Positions 1 to 12,718 of a stretch of DNA of 64,000 nucleotides are shown here, in pieces. The position numbers and the translations under genes are program-made. The DNA is from Dryococelus australis (Eukaryota > Arthropoda > Insecta > Phasmatodea > Phasmatidae): positions 287,566,966-287,630,965 of the forward strand of contig CM057009.1 in assembly GCA_029891345.1 (NCBI GenBank), read 5' to 3'. The notes under the pieces are model-generated. The model was not told where the DNA came from, did not search any database, and saw nothing but the letters and a program-made list of their open reading frames with translations. Numbering within the stretch: the stretch's first letter is position 1; every line of letters starts with the position of its first letter.

Positions 1-823
1 AGCGATAGGGATTTCAATGCTAAATTGTAGGTGAAATTACATTCAGTTTACATGATTAAGCATTAAATCAAAAACCATAATACAAGTTTTGAAAACGACA
101 AACCCGCTGCAAGATGAAAACAATACCTTCGTTACTGAAAGTACGTTATATCACAAGACTAAATATTAAATCTGCTGCACGTTACAGGCTATGCAGTTTA
201 ATGGTTAAAAATAGTGTAGCGAACCCAGTTACTATGAAACAATGAAAAAAGTCAGTGGTGGCATAACTGTATATCTTATTGGAAGGACGTAATACATCAG
301 GACGTAAACGAAATATTCGCGAAGTAATGGGTGATGTGTTGGAATGTGCGCACGCACTGAGAGAAAAGCGGGGAAGTAGGGCGGGCTGGCATAGTTGCCA
401 CGTGTCACAGTGCCAACCAATCGGCCTTGAGCAATTATGCTCGGGAACATCTGTAATCCCAGCAGAGCTCCAAGAAGTTGATGGCAGACCTGCCAACTTG
501 TAAAGTTTGAAATCAAGAAGATTGAAGAATGCTTAAAATAATGTGTAATCGGGTTGCGGAATTTTATATCGGTACATTTTTTCTTGTTTGTTACCAGTAT
601 TGTTCTGAAAATGCAAAATTATTACTGATGTGTGTACATTTTGATGGTAAATCAACATAATTATTTCTACATGCAACAATACATACTTCTGAGCTTCATG
701 TATAAACTCAGAACACAATATTACATGTAGCCTGACATATATTACATTTTTTTACAGAGAAATTCAGCTACTTACCAAATATTGCAATACTGTCCACACA
801 TTACGTAAGTTACAAAATCAATC
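1..823. other. No gene recognised; one GC-richer block
   Basis: AT-rich non-coding DNA except for a block at about 279-503 that is visibly richer in G, C and CpG and contains a CCAAT box near 415. Short open frames run through it on both strands, but none resembles a known protein and their overlap on both strands argues against coding. It could be an old LTR or promoter remnant; I cannot tell which. Confidence 0.4.
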
Positions 824-1045
824 TTATGAACACAGAAATTCTGGTAATCGTTCAAAAAATTTCCGAACAAAAACATGAACTTCATGATTTCTAATGTCAC
901 TTTTTCCAACATGACAAATAGTTATGTCACAGCAACACACACTACAAAATGCATACTTTTCATCTTTCTCTGATTTCAGAATGAACGGAAACTGCTCAGA
1001 ATATACAGACCTGAATACTTGGATGTACTGTTTTTTTTTTGACAC
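824..1045 (-). pseudogene. hAT/BED-like zinc-finger fragment
   Basis: A 73-residue open frame beginning MSKKKQYIQVF. Residues about 13-54 resemble the N-terminal zinc-finger module of hAT-type transposases and their domesticated relatives: an EQFPFI segment, then YAFCSVC with Cys34 and Cys37, then H45, GKSDI and H54. The family usually continues with a further basic His-containing segment and then a long DDE/hAT dimerisation region. Here the frame diverges after the NHE motif and stops, and no downstream catalytic region was seen on the minus strand. A 10-base T run on the plus strand lies just at the start codon and encodes the SKKK lysines. Seen: the Cys/His spacing. Known: such modules bind DNA. 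Inferred: a transposon relic or a lone exon of a domesticated gene. Confidence 0.5.
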
Positions 1046-1977
1046 ATTGTACAGCTATTATGTATGTGCACTAGACTATTAAGATAAACTCAAGCTTACG
1101 TATTTCAAGCAAATCATTATAAAATATTTCTTCACACTTGAAACACAGTACTCCTAAAAGTCCCTCGTGTATCCACAACTCACAAGCTCCATGATATGCC
1201 TGACACAGTGTTATTTAATGGTTTGACATGCAAAATTGCACACTGTTGTTTTGTTACTACATGGGTACATGAATATAACAGTTCAACTTCGTGTGAGTAC
1301 TTGCTGCTAATTTTAATTTAGTGTATCACCTCTGCTAACAGATGCCTACGACACCTAAAAGACAGGGAGCGGTAATTTCACATAAAAATTGTATGATTAA
1401 TTTTTGCGAGACCAGCAAGCCGATGAAACATCAAGGCAAACAGTTTACAAATACACACCGGAGAAACGTGCTGCATTGGCCATACCTAACCTAAAAATAA
1501 GATTTAACAAATTTAATTACCAAAATCGTTTTTTAATTTGTTTTGTATCACTAGAATGAAAGCTCCCTCCCATACTTTACCGTAGCAAAATCTAAAAACC
1601 AGGATATCAACACCAATCAACTTTATAATATGCTGTCTTTGCACCAATCCGACATCACATGAAATGCTAGACTCCCAGACAATAAAATAAATATGTGAAT
1701 TTGATGTACAAACACATCGGCATAGTTTACATAACCCTATGTAAATTATTGTAGGTATTAGGTTAAAATATTTTCAATATCTAACTCTTCATGACCACAA
1801 ATAGAATACGCTTCATATCCATGGAATTTTCGTGCCACGTAATTAGAAAAAACCACAAATACTGTAGTATGTATTTCAAATATTTTTCACTATTTAATGC
1901 AAATTACCCGCGTAAAGAGACAATATTAATGACTTTCAAACACTGAAACGTATTTGTAATATATAACCACAAAGAAC
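1046..1977. other. No gene recognised
   Basis: AT-rich sequence. Nothing with coding character, splice-site pairs or repeats was recognised. Confidence 0.5.
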
Positions 1978-2606
1978 ATTGGCATTTGTCTAGCCGCAGT
2001 CAGCGTGTGCCACGTTCAGTTGTCATATGACTGGATGCATGGTGGTTAAGATATTGTTCGATGTGCTACGCCCGCCGCACCGACACACTTCAAGGCAACC
2101 ATTTTTCTTTTTTAGGCAGAATTAATTTATGTATGTTTTTGACAGTTACTGGCACCAGTGTCACAGTAATAATAAACCGTAGGAACATAAAAACCACCAA
2201 AATTTTTATTTAGTTAAAAACAAGACAAAATAAGACTAAGTGAATCTGAACAGCTCCTGCGTGTGCATGAAAAAATCTCTCGCATGTGCATGTTCCTGAC
2301 CCGCACAAAAATTCCTAGCATTTTCAATGTTTTCCCAGCACTCGAGAAAATTCATGACTTTTCCCATATTTCACGATTTCGTGGCCACACCTTGAATTAT
2401 TGTGAAAATACGACATAAGGACAATTTCACAGAGGCCAAGAACCTGGCCGCTGCTATTGAAAGAATTTTGGAATCCGGTTGAAAGAAAAATCGTAAGATA
2501 CGGAGAGTTCCCGTAAAATCGTAAGATACGGAGAGTTCCCATAAAATCGTAAGATGCAAACTTTTCCGTAAAAAATACAGGAAAATTTTAAGGGTTGGCA
2601 GGTCTG
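1978..2606 (+). repeat. Interspersed repeat family R1, copy A
   Basis: About 630 bp that align by eye with 5134-6408 in the same orientation. They share the start CATTGGCATTTGTCTAGCCG, the block TTTTTATTTAGTTAAAAA, the block ACTCGAGAAAAT.CATG and the ending GGGTTGGCAGG.CTG. Copy A carries an extra internal duplication of a unit containing AAAATCGTAAGATACGGAGA around 2489-2550. The reverse strand has short open frames, but the same segment in copy B does not preserve them over its length, so I treat it as non-coding repeat. Class unknown; no terminal inverted repeat or poly(A) tail is obvious. Confidence 0.75.
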
Positions 2607-3694
2607 TGACAGCCGCACACGAGTGTTGTAGTTCCACGTGTGTATCAGACAAACGATACACATTGGGAAAAGCAAAACGTAGAAACAACTGCCATTATGT
2701 AGCAAAAGTAAGTCTGTAAAAAGAAAAAAGCAGCATGTGCATGCAGCTAAATTTGCCAGTTATGTATACAGTGTACAAATAAGGTTATAATGTCTTTAGA
2801 TAAAGAAGTGTGAAATAGCTGTTGTGGTTTTAACCATGAGAGTCAGGTGTACTGCAGCACAGCTATAGTTACCATATATGAAACAAAGCACGAGCAGGCA
2901 TACTTTGTTGATGTACTGCAAGAGTGGTGATGTTAAATTTTTTGAGTACCACAACAAATACATGTAATGTAAATGCAATTTGAATAAAATAAGAACAAAC
3001 TATGATGTATGAATTAGGTACTAGGGTAGACTTAATCATAAGGATCCGTAGGAAAGTCCGAATTGTCAGAAGGGGCAGTAAGGTGGTTTCATACTCAAGC
3101 CAGTTTTATTCCGTATGGATGTTTTTCACTAAGCGACAAATAGTTTAATGAGTTTGATAACACATGATTTGCATAAAACTTTCAGTTTTCACAAATGTCC
3201 AAATTAATGTTTGAGCATGAAAGGACAAAAAAGGGGGGGGGGGGGGGGGGGAGCAGCGCTCAGTAAACTAAAATAACTTGAAAATAAAACAAATTATATA
3301 ACTTTCGAGGTTCCTGCAAAAAAACTTCCGCATGTTTTACTAATTTCAAACAAATTATGTAATAGTATGCATAAAGATAATAATACCAGATGTATGAACG
3401 AGACTGTCATCAATAAATAAACCCCACAGCCAAGAAAGTGGAAACAGCTATATATCAAACGAATAGTAGCGAAATGGCATTGACGCACAAGGGGATCGGG
3501 GATCAGATTCGGCAGGACGCCATATTGTACATTACATTTTTATGTTTTATTCAGGTTTACAAGGCTTATATATTACATTTTAACCAAATACCCACGATTT
3601 AACATACTTTTTAGTGGACCATGTTAAATCAGGTTTTTGAGTAGTGAAATTTATTAGAATACTAGTTTTTTTACATGTCAACTAATGAACGAGC
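2607..3694. other. No gene recognised; 19-base G run
   Basis: AT-rich DNA with an uninterrupted G homopolymer at 3233-3251. The neighbouring minus-strand open frames are short and of low complexity. Nothing else is recognised. Confidence 0.5.
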
Positions 3695-4039
3695 ATGAAT
3701 ATTGACACTTCTATACGAAGCCCCATTATGTGTAGGGCTAGTGGTGCAAGTTCCATGAATTCTTTTCAAATAGTTTTCACAGACAAGCGAGTTGTGTGGT
3801 TGGTTGCATCAGATCTTCCTGATAACGTGCTGCTCCACGAGTTGTCAACGCACAGCACGGTGGTCGCTGGGTGGTTGGACATACATTGTTCTCCGCAGGT
3901 GCCGACGACTTGGCAACAACGTACAGTTTTCCGCGAGAATGGCGTGGTACCATATGTCCAAGCCTGCATCGTCTACTTCCTTTCCCCTCCTCGCCCCCTC
4001 CAATTCACAGTAGCACCATCTAGGCAGCAGTGTTAACAA
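3695..4039. other. GC-richer block with overlapping open frames, identity unknown
   Basis: This 345-bp block is more GC- and CpG-rich than its surroundings. A 113-residue frame lies on the plus strand, and two frames of 64-67 residues overlap it on the minus strand. None shows a motif I know, and having open frames on both strands suggests base composition rather than coding. It could be a fragment of an old mobile element or a host exon too diverged to recognise. The sequence drops back to AT-rich DNA at both edges. Confidence 0.3.
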
Positions 4040-5133
4040 GCTACATGCTCAGAGCCTCCCGTTAACATCAAATAAAAAGTTTTCGGTAATTGTTTGTGAT
4101 AAATTATTTCTTTTGAGTACTGTTTTTTTAATGCATCAAAATGTAAAAATGAGCAGATTTGTTTACTATTTACTTATAAAATAATTTCACATCTTCACTT
4201 GACCGACACATGAATAAAGGGATGAGTCCACAACAATTTTATCTTACATAAGGAGGAAGAATACACAAGGTGCATACAAATAGATCTTAAGCAAGGCTTT
4301 CAAAAGTGCTCATTTTACCAAGAACCTATAGTAAGTAACACATTAAAACATGGAACTATTCCTCATAGATCACTGCCAACTTAACTGTGAGTATTGCTGT
4401 CATTGATTACGTAAAATATACACAGTTGCGACAAGCAATTTTTTTTCATTGCTTGATTTCAAGAGTGCTCACTTAATTTCTTAAAATACAGCAAAGAGGG
4501 ACTTATGCAAATCAACATAGTCAGTGAAAGGTTGTTTGACAACCAATATGAAAAAAAAATTTGGTCAAAAAGCATTGTCCATCATACAATAGTATATTTC
4601 AATCAGAAAGTGTGGCGTCGTCTCATCTTTCAGAAGAATTTAGAAACAATCCAATATTGTTTCGATTCATTCCTAGCTATTTGACAGTTCATAATGTATC
4701 GGACAAACCATTAACACTGCCTGGAAATAATTTACTACATTAGTAATTCTTAAACCATTACATTTTTAGTAAACTGTTCACTCAAGTAGGTCAGATACAA
4801 TTTTGTAGTTTTACTTCAATTTAACGTGGTTTTGAGAAGCCCAGTGCGTATTTTATCCTTGTGGGGAATATATATGTATATATATATATTCTATTTGAAT
4901 GTAGCCTTAATTTAATATGATTGTATATGTAATATAATGGACATTACGAATTATTAGTATGTTTTCTAAAACACTTTGCAGTTGTGTGTGTGTATAAAGT
5001 AGTGTTTCAATTTGTTTCACTGTGGTAGCAATTCCTGGTAATAATGAAAGTAACGAGTAACGAATACTCGAAATACCAAACACATACGGGTACAGATTTT
5101 ATCATTACTTTTACACCACTACTAAATACAAAA
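4040..5133. other. No gene recognised
   Basis: AT-rich; short (TA)n around 4870-4888. Nothing else was recognised. Confidence 0.5.
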
Positions 5134-6408
5134 CATTGGCATTTGTCTAGCCGCAACAAACTGTAGTAGAGATGGGCAGCATTTAACATAATGGTTATAA
5201 AAAAAACCTGTTACAATTGGGGAACATTCCACACAAGTAACACATTCCATTGTTTGTAGCGTTATTTTTGAACGTCTTGCGACTGCCTCAACGCCATACT
5301 ACTGTGCATGCGTAAAAGTTATTTTTTGGATCGTCTAGTTTTGTTTACTTTTGTTCCGAACCTAACCTCGTATATCACAACCATATTTCAACAAATCATA
5401 CTTCAAAGCAAACATTTTCTATCAAAGAAGCTTATTTTTGTTAGCAAATATAATTGTAAACATGTGCACACATACGCCTTTCAGTATTATTTGTATATAC
5501 ATACATACATTACTGTAAATAACAATTTCCCGCCAACAACTGACGCAGCCGCAAAAGTTTCACTTAGGTTTCAGCTGGCAACTGTGAGTGTGCGCACGCA
5601 TAACAGTTCCTTTTTGAAACGTCTTAGTTTGTTCGCAAAAGTGTGCATGCGAGAACATTATTTTGTGAAATGCAGAGCCTTAGAAAACTGAACAATGTAA
5701 TTGTTATATTCCGGAATGTCGGGACAGGATAGAAATGTTGTACAGTAACCTGTTACAAAAATAACATGTTCCTGGAGCATATTATTTGTTTGGAACTGTA
5801 ACGATGGAACACGTTACACGAAAGTATCTGTTTGGCCCATCCCTAGTCTGTAGTCGGCGTGATTTGTGGTCAGTTGACATACGACTGAATACATGCTGGG
5901 TAAGTTATGGATCCATACATAAGTTTTTTTTTTTTTTACAGTTTCTGGCACCGCCAATATAATAATGCATTGTAGAAACATAAACCAACAAAAAATTTTT
6001 ATTTAGTTAAAAAACAAAATAAGACTACATAGGAGTGAATTTTAACAGCCACTGAATGCGTAAAATATTACTTGTAGCACGGGCGCATGAAAAAACTCTT
6101 GCACGTGCACATTCCTGATTCAAAAGAAAAATTCCTGGTATATTCATGTTTTCTTAACACTCGAGAAAATGCATGGCTTTCCCCCACATTTCCTGATTTC
6201 CCAGTGAAGTTGCCACCTTGAATTACCGTAAATACGACATAATTATGACACTTTCACAGAGACCAACAGCCAAGAGCCTGGCCGCCTCTAGTTCATGAAT
6301 TTTGGAACCGGCCTGAGAGAAAAATCGCAATGGAGGGCTACCGTAAAATCGTAAGGTGCAAACTTTTCCGTAAAAATTAAGGGAAAATTGTAAGGGTTGG
6401 CAGGCCTG
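5134..6408 (+). repeat. Interspersed repeat family R1, copy B (split)
   Basis: Diverged copy of the repeat at 1978-2606, in the same orientation. Its first about 25 bp lie at 5134-5158 and the rest at 5846-6408. The two parts are separated by the MITE at 5167-5845, so this copy was already in place when the MITE inserted. Shared landmarks include ATTTTTATTTAGTTAAAAA, CTCGAGAAAATGCATG, the CTGGCCGC block and AAACTTTTCCGTAAAAA near the right end. A third, 54-bp scrap of the same right end lies at about 8559-8612. Confidence 0.75.
5167..5845. mobile_element. hAT-type MITE with terminal inverted repeats
   Basis: A 679-bp non-autonomous element. It begins TAGAGATGGGC and ends GCCCATCCCTA, so the 11-bp termini are inverted repeats with one mismatch. 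Flanking bases AACTGTAG (5159-5166) and GTCTGTAG (5846-5853) match at 6 of 8 positions, as expected for an aged 8-bp hAT target-site duplication. Termini of the T/CAGRGATGGGC kind are typical of hAT elements. Inside are repeated subterminal motifs: a CCTGTTAC motif near both ends and three related blocks near 5262, 5320 and 5607 with a GTTATTTTTGAACGTC-like core. A 127-residue open frame at 5308-5691 has no transposase features and is not called. Confidence 0.75.
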
Positions 6409-7336
<928 letters not shown>

Positions 7337-10163
7337 CTGGAAAAAAATGTTTTAAACTGCCACAATTCAGACAAAGTCTCCATTAATATGAATTTATTTC
7401 CAAACACTACATTTTTAACACACAATTTCAAGTTTTTACAGCTTTAATTCAGAAATTTTAATTGTTTTACTAGCTATCTTCTGATTACTTATACAGAATT
7501 TTAAGGCATTTTCAAAAACAAACATTCCCACAATACAATTAAGAACTCCCTAATAAAATAAACATGTTCTTTGAAAACTTATGCTGGCAACTAAGCATTA
7601 AGTACTAATTTGAATGCACTATGTCAATTTAATGAAGGGTATAAAATATGCACTGCAACCAACAATTTAACCTATGTGAATATTACCAGACATAAGATCA
7701 AACAGATATCAGATTGAGATAGTTTATTTATATACCTGCCACAACCTCTGAGGCTTCCTTTCATTAATATATTAACAGAATTTAAAAAATTGGGTAAACA
7801 GGCTGTGGCAATTTGTGTATAGTGCAAGGATAACTGCTCACATTAAATAACTAAATATCTGAAGCAATAAAATGTGACCATTTCTGAAATAATATTTTAG
7901 CATAACAATTATAAAATGTTTCAGAAAGAAATGACCAAATATAGTTTAACCTGAAAAATTTTAAAAACTTGCTCATATGTTTACTTCTGTGCTTATTGTT
8001 AAGGGACTAAATAATTAAATTTATAAAGTAGTAAAACAGTTAATCTGATAACTTGTTTAAAAAGAGTTTTAATTTAGCTTTGTGTACCAACACAAGGTAT
8101 CGCTAATACTCGACAAAAAAAATGTGATAAAACTGTTGCCTATTTATTACACATTTCAGCAGTTGTTACACCCGTTTGATTTGCACTTTGCATACTTACA
8201 CAATGAGTTATAAATGCTATAATGGTATTACATTTCTGATAACATTTCACAAATTGTCACATACTAACACAACATATATTTTATTCCTTATATGAACACT
8301 ATTCATGAAATCACCACCTTTCTGTTTTTTCACTTACACAGCAAATCCTGTCACAAATCCAGTTTTACTCACTTTTCACAGTATTGCAGCAATATATGAA
8401 GAAATGCTCATAAGGGAGGAAACCTGAACTGTTTTACTGCACACCAATGTCCTAAATTTAGTTTAATTTTTTTTCCACTTCAACTCAGAAAAATATTTAA
8501 CAAGTCTTTAGAGATTCCATGAACTGGTTGTAAACAACCAATGTGTAACATAACAAAATGTGCACATTTTCCATAAAAATTACAGAGGAATTGTTAAAGT
8601 TGACAGGTCTGTATTCGTTCAAAGAAACGATGTGTTATAAAAAAAAAAATTTAGGTCCACTTCCTAATATAATAAACAGCTTTACTGATTCATATTTGCA
8701 ACTTTAGACAACTCTGAAAATTACAAATATACTGCTGGAAAATGAAATTAAGCAACAACCATGAAAAACGTAAATAGCAAGAGTATGGGCTGGTACACAC
8801 ATGAATCCATATTCACATATTTGTCTTACAGCATAAATTCGACTTTCGTGCATTTGCTTCACACTTTCGTACATAACCAAACACACACACACACATATAA
8901 CTCTGTTTTCAATATAACTGAACAAGATGAAAAACATGTACATAACGAACATGTACGTATGAAAATAAAAGTAGTATACTTTATGGCTTTGTTCATACAT
9001 CAGAGCTGTTTACGTACACAACGATCATGAACTGTGTTGCAAAGAATACCTACTTACAATTATTTTCATACGCACACGTTCGTTAAGTACACATTTTTAT
9101 TATGAAGCAAGCTTAATGTACATATGCAATTGTATGAAGTCTGGAGTGTTAGTACTCTATGGCGGTTCTATGCATTTATTCTGTTGCTGTTTATAACTTC
9201 TATTGTTCTTATTATGGTATTTCCTTCGAGGTCAATTGTCTAACCATTTTTTATTGTTATTTATCTATTGGTGTATGCACGTAATTATTTCCACATTGCA
9301 AATAAATAAGAAACTTAAAAATGAAAGCTGTAATGAAAACATAATATGTAAGAAACAAAGAAAACATGTTGTAAATAGCCTACAAACATAATTCCAATCC
9401 CAATCCAAACTGACTTAGATGTATGACGGATGCTAAAAATAAACTAAACTAAAGAAAATATTGCACTATCAGAAAATGGTGAATCTTTGCAGATATAGGC
9501 CGATCTTCCAACTTGAGCCAACCCACTGTAATTAGTCAAATGTTTGTGGGGAAAACGTGAATTTTCAATCATTTTAACTGTTAGCTGTATATTTAACACT
9601 TTTATGCATAATCTTGTTTCTGAGCATGTAAAATATATTGTTTTGAATAATTTTTTTTGTTTAGTTAAGTATTTTGCAATCTAGGAACATATACTTATCA
9701 CATTAACATAAGGGTTCTACTTTCATACAGTAAATTAAGAACACAGTATGTGAACACAGTATGTCCAAAAGTCGAGAACTGCCTGTATGAACATTTTTTT
9801 CAATCTAGTTGCATGCTTATTTAGAGAAAACTAATAACACATCCAGAAACACATATTTTAACATTACTGAACATGAAAATTTACACCCATAAACTTACTT
9901 TTAATAGGAAATTTTATTAAGCCCACAAGAGAAGTAAATTTTATTCAATTTAAATTGTAAATGGCACATGTTCTATCTTTCATTATTTATAAGAATTGCA
10001 AGTTTTCAATTCCACATAGTAATTTTTTGAGTTATGAGTGACAATGAGGACTTCTGGCTGTCATATTCAAATTTTTATTGTCTATCCGATATTAATATCT
10101 CAAACTATGAAAAATTAATGTTATAAACACATTTAAGATTAAAGAATATTTTTCTATTGCACC
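7337..10163. other. Probable Rap1 upstream intron, no gene recognised
   Basis: Long AT-rich stretch. It contains a 54-bp scrap of repeat family R1 (about 8559-8612) and a short (CA)n at about 8880-8896. Open frames near 8704-9030 occur on both strands and are low complexity. Nothing else is recognised. Confidence 0.5.
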
Positions 10164-10915
10164 AAGTGGTACATAATAAATTTGTATTATTACAAATTTC
10201 ATCTATGATTAAAGCATTAGAACATCGGCCAAGAAGCAGACATTGGTTTCATTGCACGACGGATCTAGTACCATAGGCAGTTTCTAGAGCTGGGGACAGC
10301 TCTTTATTTTGGAAAAGGAGTGTAGTGTTACAGTGGGCAAGCCATACCCATAACACTGGCTAGAACGGATACCCCACACACGAGATATGACACACCGCTG
10401 CAATCATGGCGAGGCCACAAGCTGAGCGATGTTTTGGAAACAGATTATTTTAGTAAACCAGCTGCAAGTATTTGGCACAGCTGGGACATGAAAAGAGGCC
10501 TGACGCCAGCCAGACGCTGCGGGGTCAAGAGTGACAGCACAAGGGTGTACTATGGACCGCCGCCAAGACGTAATGCAAAGCAGCCTTCGGCATCGAGATT
10601 AAGGTGAACAAGCTCCAGTGGTTTCAGATACATTTAGCTAATTAATAAATTGACTTCTGCATAATTGGTTAGCAGATGATACAACTGACTCCCCCACTAA
10701 CTCCACAACTGTGGAAAGTTGTGTTAATTGTTATTTATTTGGGTTTTATATAAAGATGATTGAATTAACCCAGTCTACCTACAGCTACACTAACCCAAAC
10801 CTGTTCACTTTAATAACATAAAACACCTCAGGTTATTAAAACACCTAACACTAAGTGGTACATAATAAATTTGTGATATTACAAATTGAATCTATGATTG
10901 AAGCATTAAAACATC
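10164..10915. repeat. 63-bp direct repeats flanking a GC-richer segment
   Basis: The segments at 10164-10226 and 10853-10915 are direct repeats of 63 bp. Both begin AAGTGGTACATAATAAATTT and end AGCATTA(G/A)AACATC, with a few substitutions. Between them lie 626 bp that are richer in GC than the surroundings, especially 10230-10640, and have no clear open frame. The spacing of 689 bp and the short direct ends could mark a small terminal-direct-repeat element or a local duplication into which another sequence inserted. I do not recognise the family. Confidence 0.6.
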
Positions 10916-12718
10916 AGTCTGTTTTCTATGTATGTATAAAAACAAAGTGCCGGAATCATATAAAACAAAACTATTTTTGAAAACTTTATATAGAACAAGT
11001 ACTTTAAAAAAAATGTTATTTAGGCTTCAAAATAAAGCATTAAAAAATGTTTAACTCAGTTGGCTTCTATTATTTTAATGCTGCGAAGGCCATTAACACT
11101 TTTCTTCGTAGCTATCAGTCTATAAAAACCATCTGCTTGATGCCAACATCCCTTCACATATATAGGACAAAAAAAAATACCAAGCATGAAAATAGGAGTT
11201 GGAGGTGGTGGCATGAGCATTCTCACGAGTATGGGAAGACTGCATATGAAAATGCTGGAATAGAATATGTCTACACAAAATCAGGGCATACAAGATCTTT
11301 AGCCATGTCACATTTGCCAAAAATATGGAACAATATTTAGACTCCACAAATCTTATACAAATTAAAGGACTAGATTTTTAACATTCAAAATTACCAATAA
11401 ATAACCACATTTAGGAGTGTTCCAATAACAACAGAAAATATGTACTGCAATCTATAAGCCCCATATTGTTAAGAAGTACATCACAAAACCGGAAATTAAC
11501 ATTGCAGATGCTAAAAATTTTGTTCAACATAATTAAAATACATGTTTACAAAAATGCCATAGTCTTTAAACATATAAAAAAATGGTACAGTAGGCCTACT
11601 TATTGCAACTGGATAATAAGGTGATAGTGATACGTATCTCTACAAAGCTATTATGTTATTTAAAACAGAAGCCAATGGCCAGTAAAACTTAATTGCTTTT
11701 AGACTTGTGACCAAAAGGCAATTCACAATATTATATGCATGTTTGCTGAATTAATTTTAATTATACATGTCATTTGATATTATAAAAATATACAAAATGA
11801 ATTTTTTCCCCACAGACCAAGTAATTAACCAAATTATAATCACATTTGTATCTTCAGTACCATTGATATGACTAAGAGAAGTACTGAATACGATTCAGTA
11901 ATTTTTGGCAATGTGGTTGTACGAGTTAATTTCTAAAAGAGATTTACAAATAACATGTCTACTAATTACTGGATAACATAATTCACGTTATGCTAAACTT
12001 CCTGGAGTCACCAAAACAGCATAACTGTTTCAGTGGCTTGTGCCACAGAGGTGAATGAGATATGTTCTTTCTCTCAATGTAAGCTGTTTGAATGTGAGAT
12101 CATAATACCATTCCTAAATCCTGCTTGAGCAGCAACATGCCACACTAGCTTAGGAAATTATTTTCTTACAGTGCCAGAAAAATTATCCAACTACAGCAAC
12201 ATGGAGAATAGGAGAACATAGCTACTCACAAATAGATGACAAAAGCTTATTTTGTGTTCCCTAAAAAACTATTAGGTTTAGAAATCTCTGTTCCTTGCCA
12301 CTGCCAAAAATATCATAGTGCTGAGATATCCCATTGGAATTTTAATAGTATAGCTGGACATAGTGACTTAATGTGCTAGTTTTCACAAATTTCTTTTTTA
12401 TAATATCTAAGGTTGACTTTGTCTTAAACAAAACTTTCTATAACCACAATTTTTTTTGTGTATCCCCCCATAACCTATTTCAGTGACATATGTCCCAAAG
12501 AAAATTTCAATATATAATGGGTAATTTTTGATTGATAATAAATTTCAAAATTCAATGTTATAAAACTGGGTGGTTGTAAAAAAAAACACATTTTTTTTTT
12601 CAAAAGGGACAGGCACGTAAAAACTTAAAAGTCATAACAAGGCAGATTAAAGTATTGGACGAGTTGACACAGAATGACACTTTACTCAACATAAGTAAAA
12701 GTTTTAACAATCATTTAT
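10916..12718. other. No gene recognised
   Basis: AT-rich. A 97-residue open frame at 11047-11340 (plus) overlaps one on the minus strand and has no recognisable motif. Nothing else is supported. Confidence 0.5.

Noticed and set aside
182-516. Overlapping open frames of 74-104 residues on both strands
   Set aside because: Simultaneous openness on both strands of a GC-richer block and no recognisable motif.
2324-2705. Minus-strand frames with repeated FYGNSPYL words
   Set aside because: They come from an internal duplication in repeat R1; the second copy of the repeat does not keep the frame.
5308-5691. 127-residue plus-strand open frame
   Set aside because: Lies wholly inside a MITE, has no motif and spans its internal repeats.
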